This document shows positions 44,095 to 48,928 of a DNA stretch of 48,928 nt, piece by piece (position 1 is the first letter of the stretch; every line of letters starts with the position of its first letter). The notes under the pieces were generated by a model. It made no database searches. It saw only the letters and a program-made list of their open reading frames with translations, and was not told the origin of the DNA. Made by a program: the position numbers and the translations under genes. The stretch comes from an uncultured Alphaproteobacteria bacterium. Its GTDB lineage: Bacteria > Pseudomonadota > Alphaproteobacteria > RF32 > CAG-239. Location of the stretch: contig CASFTO010000038.1 of the NCBI GenBank assembly GCA_949297665.1, positions 1-48,928 on the forward strand. The letters run 5' to 3'.

Positions 44095-44913
44095 TTATGC
44101 CTCCTTATTAAGTACTTTATACCATAGTGAAGTTCGATATCTTTTCATATCTGTGTCTTCGTCAATATGTTGTGCGTGAATAATTTTTTCCCAGTTTCTT
44201 AGTAAGTCTTGCCATAATATGTTTTGCCACTTATTATCTTGCATACCTTGTACTTCAAGATACTTATCTATTTGTTTTTGTATATTTACTTTACTTATGA
44301 CAATATATATTATATTTTCTATATTTCTCTCTTTAGCAATTGTTTGGCATTCTTCTTGATATACTTCTAATTTATTTGTTAGTTGTGCATCAAATTTAAT
44401 CTCAACACAAAGCAGATTATTGTCCCAAATGAAGATATTATCTATTCTTTTAGATTTTGTTTTTGGATTTATTACATCTTTAGTTGGGATTTCATAACCA
44501 CATTCTATTTTATTATTAATTGCTTGAATAATTTGACGCTTATGTAAAGTTTCAAAAATTGCATAAATAAATGTTTGGCAAAGTTTCTGATTTTGTTTTT
44601 CATTAAAAAATTGAGCTAGAGCTTTAGTAAATTGTGGCTCTGTTAATGAAACGTGCCGATATAAAGGAATTTCAAAATAAGCATGTCCATTGCAATCGCC
44701 TAAAATCGGGTGTTCTTTGAATATATCAAATTCGTTATTTTTTGATACATATTGTTCTATTAATTTAAAATTATCTTTAATAAACTTTTTAATTTTGTTT
44801 TGTTCGTAATAAATATTTTCTACAAAATTATAAGCATCCTCTGGTAAATTTATGTGGCACAATGTGAAAAGCTGATCAACTCTATTGATTGCGTCTGTGT
44901 CTTCAGATTTCAT
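44095..44913 (-). CDS. PD-(D/E)XK nuclease superfamily protein
   Basis: A 272-aa protein with a PD-(D/E)XK core: E141 in the first strand, then RIDNIFIWDNN and LLCVEIKFDAQ, giving D158-x12-E171-x-K173. An upstream helix with TEPQFTKALAQFF also fits the family (PDDEXK_4-like). It is a predicted metal-dependent nuclease. AAGGAGG precedes the ATG and the gene begins 9 bp after the AAA+ gene. The active-site residues appear intact. Confidence 0.82.
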   Translation of the reverse strand: MKSEDTDAINRVDQLFTLCHINLPEDAYNFVENIYYEQNKIKKFIKDNFKLIEQYVSKNNEFDIFKEHPILGDCNGHAYFEIPLYRHVSLTEPQFTKALAQFFNEKQNQKLCQTFIYAIFETLHKRQIIQAINNKIECGYEIPTKDVINPKTKSKRIDNIFIWDNNLLCVEIKFDAQLTNKLEVYQEECQTIAKERNIENIIYIVISKVNIQKQIDKYLEVQGMQDNKWQNILWQDLLRNWEKIIHAQHIDEDTDMKRYRTSLWYKVLNKEA

Positions 44914-44922
44914 ATTTCCTCC

Positions 44923-46941
44923 TTACATAAAGCCAATTTTGTGTTGAACTGGAGCTTTGTTTTGTTGCTCTACCTCAAGCATTTTTATCAATTCCGGAAC
45001 ATTATCCATTATCCCTAAAATTTCTGCTTTTTGCTTTACTACCACAAAATCTCCAGGGGTTAGCGAATTGAGATGCGATAAATCTATGTCACTAATATTA
45101 AAAAAATGCTTAAAAGCAAGGCTTGATTGTTCGGGTGTCATGTAATCGTATTTAACTTTAAATGTAAATCTGCGTAAACTTGCTTTATCTAACGAGTTCA
45201 TTAAATTTGTCGTGCAAATAAATGGGTATGGATGACTTTCCATCTGTGTCAACATTTCGTTTACCTGGGTTACTTCCCATGAGCGGGTTGCGTTATTTCT
45301 ATCTTGCAAAAAACTATCCGCTTCATCAAAGATTAATACGGCTTGGCTTTCACGTGCTTCATTAAATGCATCGGCTATGTTTTGCTCGGTTCCCCCTACC
45401 CACATGGATAATAAATCCGAACATCTTTTCTTTATAACCGGCATTTCAAGTTTTTGTGCGAGATATTCTCCAAATGCTGATTTACCCGTTTCTGATGCAC
45501 CGTATAAACATAATGAAAAATTACGTTGCGGAAGTTGTATCATTCTTTGTGCCAGTAGGTCTAAATCCGTATCGGTATTTAAGATTTTGGGATTAAATTC
45601 AGCCGTTTTTTTAGGTTTCGGAGCAAAGTATCTGCCATTATTATAGGCTTTTTGTAAAGCTGTCAGACTTTGTTTGACTTCTTCTATCCCGCCGTTGATT
45701 AAATGTGCTGTTTTAACTGCTGAAGTTATAAATGAGGGGGATAATTTATATTCTGTAGCAAATTCTTCGGCAGTCTTTTCGTCTGATGGTAAATTATGGG
45801 CTTTCAAACTTTTTTGCCACATCTCAATTCTGGTTTTTAAGTTGGGCTTACTGAAATTAACCGCATATGTAAACCGACGCAAATATGATTTATCTATATT
45901 ATCTATAGAATTTATAATCCAAATGACCGGCGTTTTGTTATTTTCAAGAAGTCGGTTTATGTAGAGTTTGTTGTTATCTTTTTCGCGTGTGAAAAATAAA
46001 CAGTCTGCTTCTAAAAAATCGTCAGCTTCATCAATCAATAAACAAACATTATTATCTTTAGATACAATTGCGTGAGCTAAATTTAAGCTCTCTTTACGCT
46101 CTTTATCTTCAAACTTTTCTCCTATGGCATATAATTCTGTTTGGGCACGATTGGCCAGCGTTTTAGCAAACTCTGTTTTTCCTGTTCCTGGCTCTCCGTA
46201 AAATAATAAATTGATGCCCTTTTCTTTGTTTTTAACAGCATTGCTTAAAATTTTCGCACAAAAATCTTTTTCAGAGAGATGAGAAAAGTCTTCCCATTGC
46301 AAATTGGCTACACATCTATCGCCTAATATGATATTTTTTACATCAGAAGTATTTTGGATATTCTGAGTTAATAGTTTAACGCTTAAATCTGAAGCACTAA
46401 TATCTCCATTATACTCTCGTTCAATCAAATTTAAACGAGATAATGAGGCTTTGCTATCCGTTATTTTCTCAATATTTTGTTGCCTTTCTGCTAAAAAAAG
46501 AGCCGTTGTGTTGATTAGTTTATGATTTCTACCGCATATGCTACGATTAAAATCATCAAAATTTTCATCAATTTTTGTACGTACTAAAAATCCATATACT
46601 TTTTGTTCTGCTTCAGATAATTCCAAGAGCCGAGCTACAAATTTTAAACGTTTTTCTAAAATGGATATGGGACTCTTTTGTAAAGATTTGACTTTTTTCT
46701 CCAGAGTTTCAATAAACTTTTTTACGGTCTGCATAGCTTGTTTCTTATTAGAGCGTAAAATATCATTGAAATCCCTATAGTCTTTTTCTTCTGCTTTACC
46801 GGTCCATGCAAACTTGATTAGATTTTTTCCATATTCTTCGTGCCATTCATAAATTTCTTGCAATTGTGTTGAAAATAAATTCTTATTTTTTAAAGCGTTT
46901 AATAAATAAGATAACATTTTGTATTGTTCAAATTTTTCCAT
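44923..46941 (-). CDS. double AAA+ ATPase
   Basis: A 672-aa protein with a helical N-terminal region (about 1-200) and two AAA+ modules. Module 1 has Walker A GEPGTGKT (249-256), Walker B LLIDEAD and an arginine-rich LRRFTYAV. Module 2 has GASETGKS (481-488), LIFDEAD and LRRFTFKV. The second Walker A has a non-standard SET. It is an unfolding or remodelling motor, first gene of the operon AAA+/PD-(D/E)XK/unknown/HNH. GGAG precedes the ATG. Confidence 0.9.
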   Translation of the reverse strand: MEKFEQYKMLSYLLNALKNKNLFSTQLQEIYEWHEEYGKNLIKFAWTGKAEEKDYRDFNDILRSNKKQAMQTVKKFIETLEKKVKSLQKSPISILEKRLKFVARLLELSEAEQKVYGFLVRTKIDENFDDFNRSICGRNHKLINTTALFLAERQQNIEKITDSKASLSRLNLIEREYNGDISASDLSVKLLTQNIQNTSDVKNIILGDRCVANLQWEDFSHLSEKDFCAKILSNAVKNKEKGINLLFYGEPGTGKTEFAKTLANRAQTELYAIGEKFEDKERKESLNLAHAIVSKDNNVCLLIDEADDFLEADCLFFTREKDNNKLYINRLLENNKTPVIWIINSIDNIDKSYLRRFTYAVNFSKPNLKTRIEMWQKSLKAHNLPSDEKTAEEFATEYKLSPSFITSAVKTAHLINGGIEEVKQSLTALQKAYNNGRYFAPKPKKTAEFNPKILNTDTDLDLLAQRMIQLPQRNFSLCLYGASETGKSAFGEYLAQKLEMPVIKKRCSDLLSMWVGGTEQNIADAFNEARESQAVLIFDEADSFLQDRNNATRSWEVTQVNEMLTQMESHPYPFICTTNLMNSLDKASLRRFTFKVKYDYMTPEQSSLAFKHFFNISDIDLSHLNSLTPGDFVVVKQKAEILGIMDNVPELIKMLEVEQQNKAPVQHKIGFM

Positions 46942-47053
46942 AAAGCATCTCCTATTTGTTTGATGCTTTTAGTATACTTCCCACTTACGTCATTTTTTGT
47001 CGTAGCTCTCTTCTATGGTTGATTTAATTTAATTGACATAGGAGTAAAAAGTG

Positions 47054-48016
47054 ATGTGTATGACAAAACATAACTACCATATCTCAAACAGTTTAAAGAA
47101 GTGTATTGATGATTTGGAATTTAAACGTGACCATCCGAATGAACTAAAAGGAAGTTCTACAGGTTATGAGTGTCTGGATATGAAACTGGGCGGATTGAAA
47201 GCCGGTGAAGTTACCATTATTGGTGCAAGACCAGCTATGGGTAAAACGGCTTTTGCTATTAATCTGGCTTATAATATTGCTGTCCACTTTTACTTTAAAT
47301 GTCAAGAAAATGAGCAAGACAACCGTTGTGTCGTGTTTGTCGGATTAGAATATATGCCAAAAGAATTTGCTGAAAAGTTGATTTCTTTAAAATCTTCGTT
47401 TCCTATTGTTAAACTTCGTCTTGGAATAGATTTAGAGGATAATTTTGATAAACTCAGAAAAGTCGGGGAAATTATAAGCGAATTGCCGATTTATTATGTT
47501 GATGATGTTGCTTGTATTGATGATATAGCTTGTAAATTGAATTATATTGAAAAAGAAACGCATGTGGACTGTGTGGTGATTGATTATTTGCAGTTGTTGG
47601 GAGGAGAATATCAATCTAAAGAAGATTATACGCTCGTTATGGAGCAAATTAAGGCGTTGGCCGTAAAATTAAATGTACCAATTATTGTTTTGTCTCAACT
47701 TAAACGTGAACTGGAAACAAGATATGATAAGCATCCGCTTCGCAGTGATATTCGCGGTTATGCACGCAATCAAAATGCGGCAGACAATATTTTACTATTA
47801 TACCGTGAAATTTATTATATTTATTGGAATGAACCGGTTAAACGCAAAAAAGAAACAGAAGATCACTATCAAAAACGTATTACTGCATGGCAACAACGTT
47901 GTAAAGACGTTGACGATTTATGCGAGATAATTATCGCTAAAAACTCAGGTGGCACATGTGGTAGAGTCAATATGCATTTTGATCGGAATACTGGTCTGTT
48001 TTGGGAAGAGAAATGA
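47054..48016 (+). CDS. DnaB C-terminal-domain-like ATPase
   Basis: The ATG at 47054 has GGAG 9 nt upstream. The 320-aa product corresponds to the RecA-like motor of replicative helicase DnaB: TGYECLDMKLGGLKAGEVTIIGARPAMGKTAFA split over Walker A (about 56-65), Walker B VVIDYLQLLGG, PIIVLSQLKRELE and SDIRGYARNQNAADNILLLYR. The N-terminal DnaB domain is absent. Such short forms occur in phages and mobile elements. It is divergent from the AAA+ operon, with 112 bp between the starts. Confidence 0.88.
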   Translation: MCMTKHNYHISNSLKKCIDDLEFKRDHPNELKGSSTGYECLDMKLGGLKAGEVTIIGARPAMGKTAFAINLAYNIAVHFYFKCQENEQDNRCVVFVGLEYMPKEFAEKLISLKSSFPIVKLRLGIDLEDNFDKLRKVGEIISELPIYYVDDVACIDDIACKLNYIEKETHVDCVVIDYLQLLGGEYQSKEDYTLVMEQIKALAVKLNVPIIVLSQLKRELETRYDKHPLRSDIRGYARNQNAADNILLLYREIYYIYWNEPVKRKKETEDHYQKRITAWQQRCKDVDDLCEIIIAKNSGGTCGRVNMHFDRNTGLFWEEK

Positions 48017-48109
48017 AATTAATTATCGTTATATCCGTTCTATTTATCCTTTTCTCTTGGGGTGGTCGCTTTTTTTCAATTTAATCTCTCGTTTTAAGTG
48101 ATTACTCAA

Positions 48110-48928
48110 TTATTTTTCGGCCCATTTATAAAGTTCATCCATCAATAGTACCATGGCATAGGTGTCTTGTCCGCAATATTCGAATAAGTCAGTAAACATT
48201 TGCCGGCTTTCTTCGTCTGTTTGTTTGCCCTCTAAAAAGGCTAAATATTTGCTCATGGCATCGCCACCATTGGCAATGTTCATACCTTTATATGACAAAT
48301 TGGAAAATGCCGGCAACACATATTTAATAGACGCTGAACTTTTTTGTTGCGGACTGTATAAATAACGGTTTCTGAAAGGGATTAATTGATCAACAACTCG
48401 TTTGTTAATTGCTAAAATATCTTTACTTAAATCGGGGAATAAGGCGGCTAATTCTTTGTTACGCGTTTTTTCAAATTGCTGATTATAAACCACAACGGAA
48501 CCTTTTTTGCCGCAACTTTTGACCAATGCTTCGGCTAAGTTGCGTCGTGGATCTGATTGTTCTTGGTGTAAAAATTCTAGATGTTCTAACTCTCCATGTG
48601 GCGCTTTTTGAATATGAAGTGAAAATTGGAAGGGAATTTGCGAGTATGGCGAAGTGTTATCATACATTGGAATTGCAGGCATAACAGTTTCATAATCCAG
48701 ATAATAAAGCGGATATTCTAACCCTGCTAACCATTTTTTTATCTTGTCTTTTTCAACATGAATTTTATTGTTTACAAAACAGTCAAGGTCAATTAATTGT
48801 TTATCGGTTGTACAATAAGAAAGTGGCAGGTCTTTAATATCGCATGAATGAGTATTGTTGTAAAAATCATCTGCTTTAGCAGCGTTTAGCAAATCAAATA
48901 TGGAGTATTCAGGTACATCTCTTCCGCA
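48110..48928 (-). CDS. DUF2779 domain protein, 5' end beyond the window
   Basis: The frame stays open to the window edge (an in-frame TTG at 48892 is not the true start), so this is the C-terminal 272 residues. It shows the DUF2779 pattern: YYLDYETVMPAIP, IPFQFSLHI, a DPRRNLAEALVKSCGKKGSVVVYNQQFEK stretch in two parts, and EYCGQDTYAMVLLMDEL. The DYET and GQDTYAM blocks look like a DEDD-type 3'-5' exonuclease fold. The function is not established. Confidence 0.82.
   Translation of the reverse strand, partial: CGRDVPEYSIFDLLNAAKADDFYNNTHSCDIKDLPLSYCTTDKQLIDLDCFVNNKIHVEKDKIKKWLAGLEYPLYYLDYETVMPAIPMYDNTSPYSQIPFQFSLHIQKAPHGELEHLEFLHQEQSDPRRNLAEALVKSCGKKGSVVVYNQQFEKTRNKELAALFPDLSKDILAINKRVVDQLIPFRNRYLYSPQQKSSASIKYVLPAFSNLSYKGMNIANGGDAMSKYLAFLEGKQTDEESRQMFTDLFEYCGQDTYAMVLLMDELYKWAEK

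Overview
The window looks like chromosome from a low-GC alphaproteobacterium, probably a host-associated or gut lineage; the lineage is an inference. Supporting evidence: an LpxI-LpxB-ComEC cluster (LpxI is the alphaproteobacterial-type UDP-2,3-diacylglucosamine hydrolase), an alphaproteobacterial initiator tRNA with a C1:A72 mismatch, elongator tRNA-Met and tRNA-Phe of alphaproteobacterial type, AccB/AccC, HtpG, and a DUF3768 protein.

Layout. 1-1508: hairpins or terminators, a small unknown gene and a membrane-anchored flavodoxin-like protein. 1509-1585: elongator tRNA-Met(CAU). About 1586-23543: a large accessory island starting exactly at the 3' end of that tRNA. It holds a 5'-truncated large serine recombinase, a phase-variation locus (autotransporter, SLOG-like protein, two small serine invertases, two invertible intergenic segments), a minus-strand set of unknown genes led by a winged-helix protein with an iteron-like array upstream, a DUF488-DUF488-dual-OB operon, DUF3768 plus a short tyrosine recombinase, an AIPR-type abortive-infection protein, a duplicated pair of small secreted proteins, and a phage-derived tail-fibre/holin/Rz/Rz1 cassette next to an 805-residue protein with HEPN-like motifs. 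23591-41082: mostly core genome, with a secreted ankyrin protein, htpG, a secreted putative zinc metalloprotein, tRNA-Phe, a DUF4402 surface protein, accB-accC and three downstream envelope genes, comEC-lpxB-lpxI, and the initiator tRNA. 41083-48928: a second accessory region, again directly behind a tRNA-Met gene. It holds a WYL regulator, a lipoprotein, a compact double-AAA+ ATPase / PD-(D/E)XK nuclease / unknown / NUMOD-HNH operon, a DnaB-C-like ATPase and a DUF2779 protein cut by the window edge.

Most interesting system: 6403-7990 contains two copies of one architecture, [target gene] <- site-[short intergenic segment]-site -> [serine invertase]. The four candidate crossover sites share a degenerate 8-bp core. 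Three of the four are clearly dyad-symmetric. Their central dinucleotides match within a module (AC/AC and AA/AA) but differ between modules. The reading is two independent DNA switches, one for an autotransporter and one for a SLOG nucleotide-sensor-like protein, with each invertase transcribed from the opposite side of its own switch. The second candidate novel system is the AAA+/nuclease/HNH operon at 42853-46941. All functional assignments were made by reading motifs; no database search was possible.
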